NCBI GenBank assembly: GCA_025057645.1
Contig: JANXBJ010000001.1
Coordinates: 554,357 to 618,356 of the forward strand
DNA: 64,000 nucleotides
Direction of reading: 5' to 3'
Source of the DNA: Anaerolineales bacterium
GTDB taxonomy: Bacteria; Chloroflexota; Anaerolineae; Anaerolineales; UBA4823
Position numbers and translations under genes: made by a program. Under the pieces are notes generated by a model. That model searched no databases. It was not told the origin of the DNA and saw only the letters and a list, made by a program, of their open reading frames with translations. Below, piece after piece: positions 38,019 through 46,689 of the stretch (its first letter is position 1; every line of letters starts with the position of its first letter).

Positions 38019-38963
38019 ATGATACCTCCAGAGCAAACCGCCTTTCTCTTCCCGGGACAAGGGTCTCAGCAGGTTGGGATGGGCCACCAGCTCGCCCTGC
38101 ATCATCCAGTTGCCAGAGAAATCTTTGAACGAGCTGATCAATTACTGGGTTTCTCCATTAGTGAGATTTGCTGGCAAGGCCCGCCCGAAAGGCTTAATGA
38201 TACTTACTACACGCAGCCAGCCCTGTTTACCCATTCTATTGCGGTTTTGCAGGTCTTTCGAACTCTCTACCCGGGATTCGAACCCCAGTTTGTCGCAGGC
38301 CACTCGATGGGTGAAATCACAGCCCTCGTGGCCTCTTCGGCCATCTCTTTTGAAGAGGGCCTCTTTCTAGTCCACCACCGTGGACGTCTGATGAAGGAAT
38401 GTGGGGAGCAGCAACCGGGAGGTATGGCGGCTGTTCTCGGGCTAGACCTGCCTGCGCTTTCCCAAATCTGCAAAGAAGTTAGTGAACAAGGCGAAATCGT
38501 TCAAGTGGCCAACGACAATTGTCCCGGGCAAATTGTGATTTCGGGTTCTCATCAAGGAGTCGCAAGAGCCAGCGAACTTGCCCTGGCTAGAGGGGCTAAG
38601 AAAGCCATCAAACTGGCCGTTAGTATTGCAGCCCACTCGATCCTAATGGCTCCAGCCCAGCAAGAATTCTCAACCCTGGTCGATCAAATTAATTTCAATG
38701 ATCCGAAAATTCCGGTGGTCGGTAATGTTTGTCACACTGCCATTTTCACCAAAGAGCAACTGAGGGAAGACGTCAAAGCTCAATTGACTTCCCCGGTGTA
38801 TTGGACTGACTCAATTCGCTACATGACCGAAAGAGGGGTAAGGCACTTTATCGAACTGGGAAGCGGCTCGGTGTTATCCGGGCTCACTAAGCGCATCTTC
38901 CCCGATGCCTACACTTATTCCCTAGGATCGGCGGATGATTTTGCTCACTTTCCTGCGGTATAA
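38019..38963 (+). CDS. fabD: Malonyl-CoA:ACP transacylase FabD
   Basis: Loads malonyl groups onto acyl carrier protein for fatty acid synthesis. The 314-residue protein has FPGQGSQQVGMG near the start, active-site S96 in GHSMGE, the oxyanion Gln in QPALFTHS, and a downstream His in SIAAHS. Length is as usual. It sits between rpmF and fabG; the acyl carrier protein gene is not in the window. Confidence 0.95.
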   Translation: MIPPEQTAFLFPGQGSQQVGMGHQLALHHPVAREIFERADQLLGFSISEICWQGPPERLNDTYYTQPALFTHSIAVLQVFRTLYPGFEPQFVAGHSMGEITALVASSAISFEEGLFLVHHRGRLMKECGEQQPGGMAAVLGLDLPALSQICKEVSEQGEIVQVANDNCPGQIVISGSHQGVARASELALARGAKKAIKLAVSIAAHSILMAPAQQEFSTLVDQINFNDPKIPVVGNVCHTAIFTKEQLREDVKAQLTSPVYWTDSIRYMTERGVRHFIELGSGSVLSGLTKRIFPDAYTYSLGSADDFAHFPAV

Positions 38964-38986
38964 TCAAAACCGGGCAAGGTGCTGAT

Positions 38987-39751
38987 ATGACGTGGTCAGA
39001 TTCGCTCGCATTAACCGACCGAGTCGCCGTTGTTACCGGCGCTTCGCGCGGGATTGGCAGAGCTATTGCGTTGGAACTTGCCAAACGCGGTGCTAAAGTC
39101 GCCATTAACTACCGGGATCAAGAAAAAGCTGCCAGCGAGGTTCTAGCCCAAATTCGTGAGCTGGGAAGTGAAGGGATTACAGTTCAAGCAGATGTATCCC
39201 GGTTTGAGCAAGCTCAACTGCTGGTCCGGAGCTGTGTGGACCGCTTCGGAAAGATCGACATTCTCGTCAATAACGCAGGTATCACCCGGGACAACCTAAT
39301 CCTGATGATGAGCGAAGGGGATTGGGATACCGTCCTGGCCACTAATCTTAAAGGCACCTTCAATTGCTCAAAGGCCGCCTTGCGATACATGATGCGCCAA
39401 AAATATGGTCGGATCATTAACATAACCTCAGTCTCGGGCCAGATGGGCAATGCAGGGCAATGTAACTACTCTGCTTCAAAGGCTGGTCAAATTGGCTTCA
39501 CCAAAGCACTCGCTCGGGAAGTTGCTTCCCGAAATATCACTGTAAACGCTGTGGCCGCCGGCTACATTGAGACAGAGATTTGGGGAAATGTCCCTCAGGA
39601 AATGAAAGACTCCCTGCTGAAGCTGATCCCTCTTGGACGCAAAGGACAGCCAGAGGAGGTCGCATACCTAGTCGCCTTTTTGGCTTCAGAGCAAGCAGCT
39701 TACATTACCGGACAAGTTCTCGGCGTGGATGGTGGTCTAGCCATGATGTAG
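38987..39751 (+). CDS. fabG: 3-oxoacyl-ACP reductase FabG
   Basis: NADPH-dependent reductase of fatty acid synthesis, short-chain dehydrogenase family, 254 residues. NADPH site GASRGIGRA (18-26) and NNAG (95-98); catalytic triad S148, Y161 and K165 in NYSASKAG. The SVSGQMGNAGQ segment is the FabG hallmark. It follows fabD by 23 bp. FabG-like SDRs are numerous, but the gene order makes the housekeeping role likely. Confidence 0.93.
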   Translation: MTWSDSLALTDRVAVVTGASRGIGRAIALELAKRGAKVAINYRDQEKAASEVLAQIRELGSEGITVQADVSRFEQAQLLVRSCVDRFGKIDILVNNAGITRDNLILMMSEGDWDTVLATNLKGTFNCSKAALRYMMRQKYGRIINITSVSGQMGNAGQCNYSASKAGQIGFTKALAREVASRNITVNAVAAGYIETEIWGNVPQEMKDSLLKLIPLGRKGQPEEVAYLVAFLASEQAAYITGQVLGVDGGLAMM

Positions 39752-39764
39752 AAGAGGAGTATAG

Positions 39765-40106
39765 ATGTGCAGCGACGGTAAGACGACAATCGCTCCTGAA
39801 GTTCTCAAATCCATTGCGCGGATGAGCTGCCTCTCCGTCGAAGGAGTTAGCCGGATGGCAACTTCACCCGCGTTTCTCGGCCGCCTGATCAGCAAGAAAA
39901 CCCAAGAAGGTGTCGAAGTAGAAGTCGAGGACGATAAGGTCTACATCAACTTATACGTTGTCCTAAAACCCAGTGTAAACATTCGCGAGGTGAGTCGCAA
40001 TATTCAACAGCAAGTTTATCGAGCCATTACCGATCTAGTCGGAATGAACGTCGGAAAAATTAACGTTCACGTAGAGGATATCGACTACAGCCATCCAGAG
40101 GGATAA
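39765..40106 (+). CDS. Asp23/Gls24-family protein
   Basis: Member of the Asp23 (alkaline shock)/Gls24 family, 113 residues, which in Gram-positive bacteria is membrane-associated and linked to cell-envelope stress or lipid genes. Typical segments are TTIAPEVLKSIARMSCLSVEGVSRM, split here as IAPEVLKSIAR and VEGVSRM, and NIQQQVYRAITDLVGMNVGKINVHV. It lies just before nusB, the usual neighbour of this family (YqhY position in Bacillus). Exact role unknown. Confidence 0.88.
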   Translation: MCSDGKTTIAPEVLKSIARMSCLSVEGVSRMATSPAFLGRLISKKTQEGVEVEVEDDKVYINLYVVLKPSVNIREVSRNIQQQVYRAITDLVGMNVGKINVHVEDIDYSHPEG

Positions 40107-40108
40107 AC

Positions 40109-40570
40109 ATGAAACCCCGGACAAAAGCGCGAAGCATTGCCTTGCAAGCGCTTTACGAAATCGACCTCACGGAGCATCCTTTCGAGTGGGTGTGGACTAA
40201 TCGTCTGCAAGAAGAAAATTTAGATAAAAACCAAGCCGATTTCGCCTATCAAATTATCAGTGGCGTTGCGCCAATTCGTCATGTTTTAGACTCATTCCTT
40301 GCCGAGCATGCCCCTGAATGGCCCCTCGATCAGATCGCAACGATCGACCGCAATATCCTGCGCATTGCTCTATGGGAATTTGCAGTCTACGGGAAAACTC
40401 CCGTCAAGGTCGCAATTAACGAAGCAGTTGAGTTGGCAAAAGAGTTTGGTTCCGAAAGTTCACCCCGGTTCGTAAACGGCGTTCTGGGCAGCTTAGCCTC
40501 GCGCAAGAACGAGATTCAACAAGCTCTAAGAAAAGCGATTGCGTCACAGACAACACCCCATTCAACATAA
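40109..40570 (+). CDS. nusB: Transcription antitermination factor NusB
   Basis: RNA-binding factor for rRNA antitermination, 153 residues, all helical. It starts with RTKARSIALQALYEID and has DQIATIDRNILRIALWEFA and VAINEAVELAKEFGSESSPRFVNGVLG (short parts: AINEAVELAKEFG, FVNGVLG), which are the NusB signature. It begins 2 bp after the Asp23-family gene and is followed by tatB. Confidence 0.95.
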   Translation: MKPRTKARSIALQALYEIDLTEHPFEWVWTNRLQEENLDKNQADFAYQIISGVAPIRHVLDSFLAEHAPEWPLDQIATIDRNILRIALWEFAVYGKTPVKVAINEAVELAKEFGSESSPRFVNGVLGSLASRKNEIQQALRKAIASQTTPHST

Positions 40571-40578
40571 CCGAAGAC

Positions 40579-41010
40579 ATGGAAATTTTCAGCATCGGTC
40601 CGCTCGAGCTCTTTTTCATCCTGCTAATTGCTCTTATTGTTCTCGGACCAAGGGATATGGTCAAAGCCGGTCGCACCATCGGCCGCTTCCTCAACCGAGC
40701 GGTCCGATCCTCCACGTGGAAAGCAATCCAACGAACAACTCAGGAACTGAGACGATTGCCCTCTTATCTAATGCGCGAAGCCAATCTCGAAGAAGCACTG
40801 AAAGAATTGCCTACATCCGAAACAATCAAAAAGCAAAGCGGATTTTCGGAATTGAATGCCACACTTTCTCAGGCCGGCCACGATCTCTCTGATTGGCTAA
40901 GACCTCCAACCACCGCCCCCGTCGCTGTCGAAGAGAAGGGAAGACAAGAAGAAGGAGAAAAGCAAAAAGAGACCGAGAATCAAACCCACCTGCCCCAAAC
41001 GCCCACCTAA
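40579..41010 (+). CDS. tatB: Sec-independent translocase TatB/TatA-type subunit
   Basis: Single-span Tat subunit of 143 residues. A short N-terminal membrane helix (about 6-22, IGPLELFFILLIALIVLGP) contains the Glu and the GP hinge of the TatA/B family, followed by an amphipathic helix (MVKAGRTIGRFLNRAVRSS) and a charged tail. Glu at the helix start and the length suggest TatB, but TatA/B separation is soft. It is 9 bp upstream of tatC. A Tat substrate in the window is the Rieske protein at 7.9 kb. Confidence 0.88.
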   Translation: MEIFSIGPLELFFILLIALIVLGPRDMVKAGRTIGRFLNRAVRSSTWKAIQRTTQELRRLPSYLMREANLEEALKELPTSETIKKQSGFSELNATLSQAGHDLSDWLRPPTTAPVAVEEKGRQEEGEKQKETENQTHLPQTPT

Positions 41011-41019
41011 ATCAAGTTT

Positions 41020-41913
41020 ATGCGCAAATTGCTCAAAAATCTTTGGTCCTTGGTTACTTTCCCTATGTTGGTTTTCCGTTGGACCGCGCGTCAACTGATT
41101 CGATGGGCACAACACACCTATGAGACTATTCACTTTTTACTCACCGAAGAGGAAGAAGATGTACCAATAGAAGAAACTCTCTCTAAGACCATTCAAAACC
41201 CCAGCGGGATATTCGAACATATTGACGCCCTCCGCAGGCATCTGTTTCGAGCTTTAGTCGCTCTGGTAATCACTACCTCGGTTTCCTTCGTTTACACACC
41301 CCAAATCGTGGATTTTCTAGCCAAACCGATCGGCGGCCTGCAGGAACTCGTCGCCATTGACGTTACAGAACCGATTGGTGTTTTTATGCGTGTGGCTCTA
41401 CTTACCGGATTCACAGCAGCTCTGCCTTATATCGTCTTTGAACTGTGGCTGTTCGTTGCCCCCGGGCTCAAAAAGCGCACCCGTCTGGGCAGTTTACTCA
41501 CCATACCCATTGCAACCGCTCTGTTCTTTGCAGGAATGGCTTTTGCCTACTTTGTTCTTCTTCCTGTCGGCATCCCTTGGCTGACCCAAGTGATGGGCAT
41601 TCGAACCGAAGTACGCCCCTCTAGTTATATCCACTTTGTAACCACCGTCTTATTCTGGATTGGAATGGCCTTTGAATTCCCTTTACTCATTTACTTTTTT
41701 GCCTTGGTTGGCCTGGTGCGAGCGCAAACCCTGTTAGATCAGTGGCGCTTTGCAGTGGTAGTCATCTCCATTTTGGCCGCTACCATCACTCCGACTATTG
41801 ATCCGATCAATATGGGATTAGTTATGCTGCCGATGGTAATTCTATACTTTATCAGCATAGGGCTAGCCTATCTCGCCGAACGCAGCCGGCGAGGGCAGGT
41901 CACCCCCGGCTGA
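41020..41913 (+). CDS. tatC: Sec-independent translocase TatC
   Basis: Core Tat receptor that binds twin-arginine signals, 297 residues with six membrane helices. An N-terminal extension of about 60 residues precedes the core, which has HIDALRRHLFRALVAL, the P-loop segment VFMRVALLTGFTAALPYIVFE in parts (VALLTGFTAALPY), GLKKRTR, FEFPLL and the end TPTIDPINMGLVMLPM. The extension with acidic residues is longer than in E. coli TatC. Coupled spacing of 9 bp to tatB. Confidence 0.94.
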   Translation: MRKLLKNLWSLVTFPMLVFRWTARQLIRWAQHTYETIHFLLTEEEEDVPIEETLSKTIQNPSGIFEHIDALRRHLFRALVALVITTSVSFVYTPQIVDFLAKPIGGLQELVAIDVTEPIGVFMRVALLTGFTAALPYIVFELWLFVAPGLKKRTRLGSLLTIPIATALFFAGMAFAYFVLLPVGIPWLTQVMGIRTEVRPSSYIHFVTTVLFWIGMAFEFPLLIYFFALVGLVRAQTLLDQWRFAVVVISILAATITPTIDPINMGLVMLPMVILYFISIGLAYLAERSRRGQVTPG

Positions 41914-41975
41914 AACCGGTCGGAGATGGACTAAGGAGTATTCGCAAAACGAAATCCTGTTTAGGAATAATTCCG

Positions 41976-44501
41976 GTGATGCATCTCAGAGGCTGCCTGC
42001 GTGTGCTTTATTGCTGCTTGGCTTTGCTATTTCTGATCTCGCTCGGTGGATGTGCTCTCCCAAACTTCGGCCTTTCAAACCCAATCCCCGCCACGCCCAC
42101 TTCGTCCTCCCTACCTCTCGTAAGCAGCACTAACTCTGCGAACATCGCAAGGGTAACCCTTCGAGTCCAAGTTCCGCCAAATACCCCACCCGACCAAACA
42201 ATTCTTCTCAAAGTTATGGAAGAGGTGACTGGCCTGGCTTTTCATCCTCGCTTATTCCCAATGCAAGTAGAGAGCCCCCGGTATTTGTCCACTCTTCTCG
42301 AAGTACCCGTTGGGAGTGTGCTGAAATACCGATACGTCCGCTCAACCCCCACGGCCGAAATCCAAGAGCATATCTCGGATGGGCGTCAAGTTCGTTATCG
42401 GATGCTCTATGTAAACAGCGATTTAGTGGTCGAAGACGTCGTCAGCCGCTGGACTGATACGCCTTTCGAAGGAGCGACCGGACGGATCAGCGGGGTAGTC
42501 CTGAGCGCAAAAGATCAAACCCCCCTTCCAAACATCCTAATTGCCTGTGGTGGGGTACAAACCCTTACCTCTTCAGATGGTTCCTTTCTGATCGAAGGGC
42601 TCCTGCCCGGTGTTCACAATTTAGTCGCCTATTCTCTCGATGGCCAGTATAAAACCTTTCAACAGGGCGCTCGGGTGGCTGCGGACTCAACGACCCCGGC
42701 CACCATCCAGATGGAGCCGGCAAAGCTTGTCGGGGTAGTTTTTACGGTCAAAACACCCGCAAACACTATTCCAGCTGTTCCTCTCCGACTAGCGGGCAAT
42801 CTTTATCAGTTGGGCAATACTTTCGCAGACTTACAGGGCGGGGTCAGCACAATCGCCTCAAGAATGCCTGCTTTCTCTCCATTAGCTGACGGTCGTTACT
42901 CCCTAACCGTTGCTCTTCCTGCCGGCGCCGACGTTCATTACGTATACACTCTGGGAGACGGCTTCTGGAACACAGAGGTTGACGAGCAGGGCATTCCGGT
43001 GGTGCGCCAATTCATCGTTCCCGAGAAAGATACTTTGATCGAAGACACCATTTCAAACTGGAGAGTGAAGAACGCCGCTCCGATCGCCTTTGACATCACG
43101 GTGCCGGAAAACACGCCTCAGGTTGATTTTGTCTCGATTCAACTCAAGCCGGTCTATGGCTGGACAGAACCTATTCCGATGTGGAGACTTGGAAACAAAC
43201 GCTGGGGCTTTATCCTCAACAGCCCTCTGACATTTACTGATCGACTCCATTATCGGTTCTGCCGCAACGATCAGTGCGGACAAGCCGATTCGGTCGAAAC
43301 ACCGGGGCCTGAGAACAGCGGATTACCTCTCTCCTCGAGTCTTTTTTCACAAACCATCAAGGAGACCGTGCCGGCCTGGGCCTGGCTCGATCCGCTGACA
43401 AACCCCCAAGAAATTGCCACGGCAGAAGTCCAGCCCCGTCAGGACGGCTTCTTCGCTGGCATAGAATACCAACCTATCTATCACCCCTCTTACAATGCTC
43501 ACTACGATTATCTGCTAGACGAGGTCCAGCAGCTAAACGCAAATTGGTTAATCCTCACTCCCACATGGACCTTCACACGGCTTTCCCCTCCTATCCTTGA
43601 GTTGGTGCCGGGAAACGACCCCCTATGGCTCGATCTTTTCCCTTTGATTCGCCAGACGGCGGAGCGCGGTCTCAACGTGGCTCTTTTCCCCCAACCAAGG
43701 TTTCGAATTGACCAATCCGAATGGTGGCAAACCGCCCCGAGGGACTTCTCGTGGTGGCAGGTTTGGTTCGAACGCTATCGCAATTTTGCCCTCTACCATG
43801 CAGACCTTGCCTCTAGAGCTGGTGCTAACGCTCTGATCCTCGGGGGGGAATGGCTCACCCCTGCCTATCCTGAGGGGATTCTGCCCGATTATTCTCCCTC
43901 GCTTGTCCCCAAGGATTCCGAAATCCGCTGGCGAGTGTTGATCCAGGAACTACGCAGTCGCTTCAACGGCCCGATCATTTGGGCGATCTCCGTGCGCCAA
44001 GCCGAACAAAATTCTCCGCCGTTCTTAGGCGATGTGGATGCAATTTACCTGCTCTGGTCTGAACCGTTAGCTAACCCAGGTGCTCCTATCCCTAGCATAG
44101 AAGAGATGACGCAAAGCGCTGGGTCCCGCCTGGACACGGTGAGTGGACTTCTTCGCAACCGCTACCAAAAGGCGATCCTCCTAGGCATCTCCTACCCCTC
44201 CAGCCCGGATGCCCTTTTTGGATGCATTGCTCCCCCAAGCGACAATTGTCAAGCCTGGGATCAACTTGCACAGCCGCTCGCCGCAAACCTAGCTCCTCCT
44301 GTAGACTTACAAGCTCAGGTAACCTCATATAACGTCATGCTCGGTGCCATAAACAATCGAACTTGGATTCATGGATTCGTTTCGCGTGGTTTCTATCCTC
44401 CCGCAGCCTTAATGGACGCATCCACCTCGATTCACGGCAAACCAACCGCCACCCTCCTCACGTATTGGTTTGAGAAATTACTCTACGAGTCAGAAGAATG
44501 A
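41976..44501 (+). CDS. Large secreted lipoprotein, repeated beta modules and TIM-barrel-like end
   Basis: An 841-residue lipoprotein with lipobox LGGC (C26). Three related beta-sandwich-like modules start near residues 60, 255 and 365, each opening with a motif of the form P-x-N-T (VPPNTPPDQTILL, TPANTIPAVPLRL, VPENTPQVDFVSIQL) and ending with a D-T-I-S-x-W-like strand. They resemble starch-binding CBM20-type folds. A carboxypeptidase-regulatory-like domain (about 163-245, GRISGVVLSAKDQTPLPNI) lies between the first two. The last 360 residues look like a glycosidase-type TIM barrel (ANWLILTPTWTF, LNVALFPQPRF, GANALILGGEW). A surface carbohydrate role is inferred; no family is certain. Start GTG 41976 or ATG 41979. 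Confidence 0.75.
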   Translation: MMHLRGCLRVLYCCLALLFLISLGGCALPNFGLSNPIPATPTSSSLPLVSSTNSANIARVTLRVQVPPNTPPDQTILLKVMEEVTGLAFHPRLFPMQVESPRYLSTLLEVPVGSVLKYRYVRSTPTAEIQEHISDGRQVRYRMLYVNSDLVVEDVVSRWTDTPFEGATGRISGVVLSAKDQTPLPNILIACGGVQTLTSSDGSFLIEGLLPGVHNLVAYSLDGQYKTFQQGARVAADSTTPATIQMEPAKLVGVVFTVKTPANTIPAVPLRLAGNLYQLGNTFADLQGGVSTIASRMPAFSPLADGRYSLTVALPAGADVHYVYTLGDGFWNTEVDEQGIPVVRQFIVPEKDTLIEDTISNWRVKNAAPIAFDITVPENTPQVDFVSIQLKPVYGWTEPIPMWRLGNKRWGFILNSPLTFTDRLHYRFCRNDQCGQADSVETPGPENSGLPLSSSLFSQTIKETVPAWAWLDPLTNPQEIATAEVQPRQDGFFAGIEYQPIYHPSYNAHYDYLLDEVQQLNANWLILTPTWTFTRLSPPILELVPGNDPLWLDLFPLIRQTAERGLNVALFPQPRFRIDQSEWWQTAPRDFSWWQVWFERYRNFALYHADLASRAGANALILGGEWLTPAYPEGILPDYSPSLVPKDSEIRWRVLIQELRSRFNGPIIWAISVRQAEQNSPPFLGDVDAIYLLWSEPLANPGAPIPSIEEMTQSAGSRLDTVSGLLRNRYQKAILLGISYPSSPDALFGCIAPPSDNCQAWDQLAQPLAANLAPPVDLQAQVTSYNVMLGAINNRTWIHGFVSRGFYPPAALMDASTSIHGKPTATLLTYWFEKLLYESEE

Positions 44502-44502
44502 T

Positions 44503-44535
44503 AAAAAAGCCCCCGAGAGCTTCGGGGGCTTTTTT
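44503..44535. terminator. Bidirectional intrinsic terminator
   Basis: A-tract, GCCCCCGA, five-base loop, TCGGGGGC and T-tract. It has U-runs in both directions and serves the lipoprotein gene (plus) and the MoaD/ThiS gene (minus), whose ends both touch it. Confidence 0.95.
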
Positions 44536-44782
44536 ATCCGCCCGCAATAGCTGGAATCAGATGAATGATATCGCCGGCCTTGGGCCGATAGTCCAGATCG
44601 ACATTACGCCGGTTGACCACGATCAAGGTTTCGTCGGGGTCGACCGACAGGCCAAGGGCTGCCAGTGCCTCCTTGAGCGTCTCCCCAGCTCTCATCCGGT
44701 GACGGAGAGAAGTGACTGTACCGCTCGGCGTTTGAATCTGTAAAACGGTATGGAGCTGGAAAGTGACTTCGAGCTCGTTCAC
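44534..44782 (-). CDS. MoaD/ThiS-family sulfur-carrier protein
   Basis: Ubiquitin-like protein of 82 residues ending in the Gly-Gly tail (IPAIAGG) needed for thiocarboxylate formation. Beta-grasp signs are RAGETLKEALAALGLS and DETLIVVNRRNVDLDYRPKAGD (VVNRRNV, DYRPKAGD). It directly follows an aldehyde:ferredoxin oxidoreductase gene by 15 bp, so it may supply sulfur to the tungstopterin dithiolene. Dedicated MoaD paralogs near AOR genes are known; here this is inferred from position. Confidence 0.9.
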   Translation of the reverse strand: MNELEVTFQLHTVLQIQTPSGTVTSLRHRMRAGETLKEALAALGLSVDPDETLIVVNRRNVDLDYRPKAGDIIHLIPAIAGG

Positions 44783-44797
44783 CCTTAGAGTCTCGCT

Positions 44798-46501
44798 TCA
44801 GATTCCGTCGAAAATATGGTCCAAATCCTCGTCGGCCACGTCAAAAACTGAGTTATTGGGCGGCAAGGGCTCGTACTTCATAAATTCCGGCAGACGGTCA
44901 TCCGCGGCGGTGAATCCTGCCCGACGGTTGAACTCGCGCTCCAACCTAATTGCCGTCTTACCCAATTCCTGTAGGAAATTCTCGGCTACCTCCCAACCGT
45001 ACCGGGCTTCGATAAGCTGCTTGATCGTTTCAGGTACTCCGGCGAATCCGTTTCCGGCAAACACGCATGCTCCAAGCGAGTCGTAGCCCGCCATATTGAT
45101 CTGAACGGTGCGCGAAACCTCAGCCTGAATTTTCGGATCGAGATGATCCACCTTTGCCCGAATTGTCAATCCCGCCGTGTGATCTGCTCCCTGAGGCGAA
45201 GTGGCATATGTGACGCCCGTGCCCTTGATAGCACGTGGCTCATATGCACTCATAGCCTGCCCCTTGACCGCCGGCACTCTGCGCACGTTCAAGGCTCTAC
45301 CCGTCACCGCCGCGCCATTGCCCAGTACTCTACCTAGAACCGTTCCGCGGCGGATCTCCTGAATCAGCTCCATTGCTCGTTTGCTATCTCCGAACTCCAT
45401 CAATCCAGCTTCGGCCGCAACCCCCAAGGCAGCACCGACATCAATGGTATCTAGGCCGAGATCGTTGATCTCGTAATTCATGCGCGCAATCGCATCGAGG
45501 TTATCGATGCCCAAATTCGGACCCAAAAGCCCAACAGTTTCGTATTCCAAAGGAGAAACAATGGCCTTGCCTTGCTCGTCAGCATAAACATTAGAGCAAC
45601 GAATTGTGCAGCCCGGCATACAGGCATGAGTCGTCTCTGCCTCGCCGCCGCGGCGGAGGAGCAACTCTCGCATGTATTCGCCGCGGATCTTATCCAATCC
45701 TTCAAAATGACCTGCAGAGAAATTGCGCGTTGGCAGTCCGCCAAACCCATCAGACATTCCGGGCATGGCATTCGTTCCGTAATCGGCGTAAATTTTGGTC
45801 TGGGGGTGCTCCATCAAAGACTTGGTAAATCTCTTTTGCGCAGCCTTATAACTCTCTAAATCCTTAATTTCAGGCTTGCTTCCATCCTTTGCGTCGATGA
45901 CGATCGCTTTGATCTGCTTTGACCCCATCAAGGCCCCCAGCCCGCCTCGAGCCGCAATCCGCGAGGGCACCCGATCTTTATCCAAGTTCTGGATTCCGGC
46001 CGCCAGCTGGCAGCGTTCCCCTGCCGGACCAATCAAAGCAATGGCTACATCCTTACCATAGCGCCCAAGCAGCTTCTCCGCTGTAGCGTATACACCCAGT
46101 CCAAGAAGGTCTTGCGCTGGCTCAAAAATCGCCCCATCTTTATCCAAATAAATGACCCACCATCGATCATCCTGAGGTGCCCCCTCCAGTATTAGGGCTT
46201 TGATCCCTAAATATACCAATTTTAAGCCCGTAGTTCCTCCTGCATTGGACTCCTTAACTCCCCTAGTGAGAGGACTTTTGCCACCATACGAGATTCGGTC
46301 ACAACTGGAAAGCATGTGACCAACCAGCAACCCGGGAGCTAGAACCAGCTTGTTGTACGGTCCGAGCGGGTCACACAGAGGGTTAACCTCGTCAAGCAAA
46401 ATTCGAGCGATCAACGCCCGACCGCCCAGTTGCCGCCAAGCGGACGGAATGGGTTCCTTGGAGAGTCTTCGGCTGTTGACATCAATTCTCCAAACATCCA
46501 T
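44798..46501 (-). CDS. Aldehyde:ferredoxin oxidoreductase, short form
   Basis: Tungstopterin enzyme that oxidises aldehydes to acids and reduces ferredoxin. The 567-residue protein has the AOR N-terminal domain (LGGRALIARILLDEV, GGKSPLTRGVKESNAGG) and the cluster region CMPGCTIRC with a last Cys in LGACVFAG. The spacing CX3CX3C differs from the CX2CX3C of the canonical family and of the paralog at 48-50 kb. Ribosome site GAGGAGG precedes the ATG. A MoaD/ThiS gene follows. The substrate aldehyde may come from the aminotransferases upstream. Confidence 0.88.
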   Translation of the reverse strand: MDVWRIDVNSRRLSKEPIPSAWRQLGGRALIARILLDEVNPLCDPLGPYNKLVLAPGLLVGHMLSSCDRISYGGKSPLTRGVKESNAGGTTGLKLVYLGIKALILEGAPQDDRWWVIYLDKDGAIFEPAQDLLGLGVYATAEKLLGRYGKDVAIALIGPAGERCQLAAGIQNLDKDRVPSRIAARGGLGALMGSKQIKAIVIDAKDGSKPEIKDLESYKAAQKRFTKSLMEHPQTKIYADYGTNAMPGMSDGFGGLPTRNFSAGHFEGLDKIRGEYMRELLLRRGGEAETTHACMPGCTIRCSNVYADEQGKAIVSPLEYETVGLLGPNLGIDNLDAIARMNYEINDLGLDTIDVGAALGVAAEAGLMEFGDSKRAMELIQEIRRGTVLGRVLGNGAAVTGRALNVRRVPAVKGQAMSAYEPRAIKGTGVTYATSPQGADHTAGLTIRAKVDHLDPKIQAEVSRTVQINMAGYDSLGACVFAGNGFAGVPETIKQLIEARYGWEVAENFLQELGKTAIRLEREFNRRAGFTAADDRLPEFMKYEPLPPNNSVFDVADEDLDHIFDGI

Positions 46502-46623
46502 CGGAGCAACCTCCTCTTTATCACCTGCCCAATTTTACCTCCTAAGACCGGAATAGATCAGGGTGAGTTTAGACAAGAAGTCGCTACATTTACGAGTTAT
46601 CCGAGTACCACAAGTCGACAGCG

Positions 46624-46654
46624 CACTGCTTTCTTGCAAAGAGAGAAGGCAGTG
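46624..46654. other. Hairpin in the spacer between two operon segments
   Basis: CACTGCTTTCT and AGAAGGCAGTG form an 11-bp stem with one G-T pair and a 9-base loop. It lies after the aminotransferase stop (46690) and before the short AOR gene on the minus strand. There is no T-tract, so it may be a processing or attenuation element. The rest of 46502-46689 shows no gene. Confidence 0.4.
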
Positions 46655-46689
46655 AAAAGAAGCTGCGTTCACTTATATCGGCATACCGA

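Noticed and set aside
38270..38290. tRNA T-loop-like string (minus strand GGGGTTCGAATCCC)
   Set aside because: It lies inside the fabD coding sequence, the stem is not complete over 5 bp and no acceptor stem or anticodon arm fits around it.
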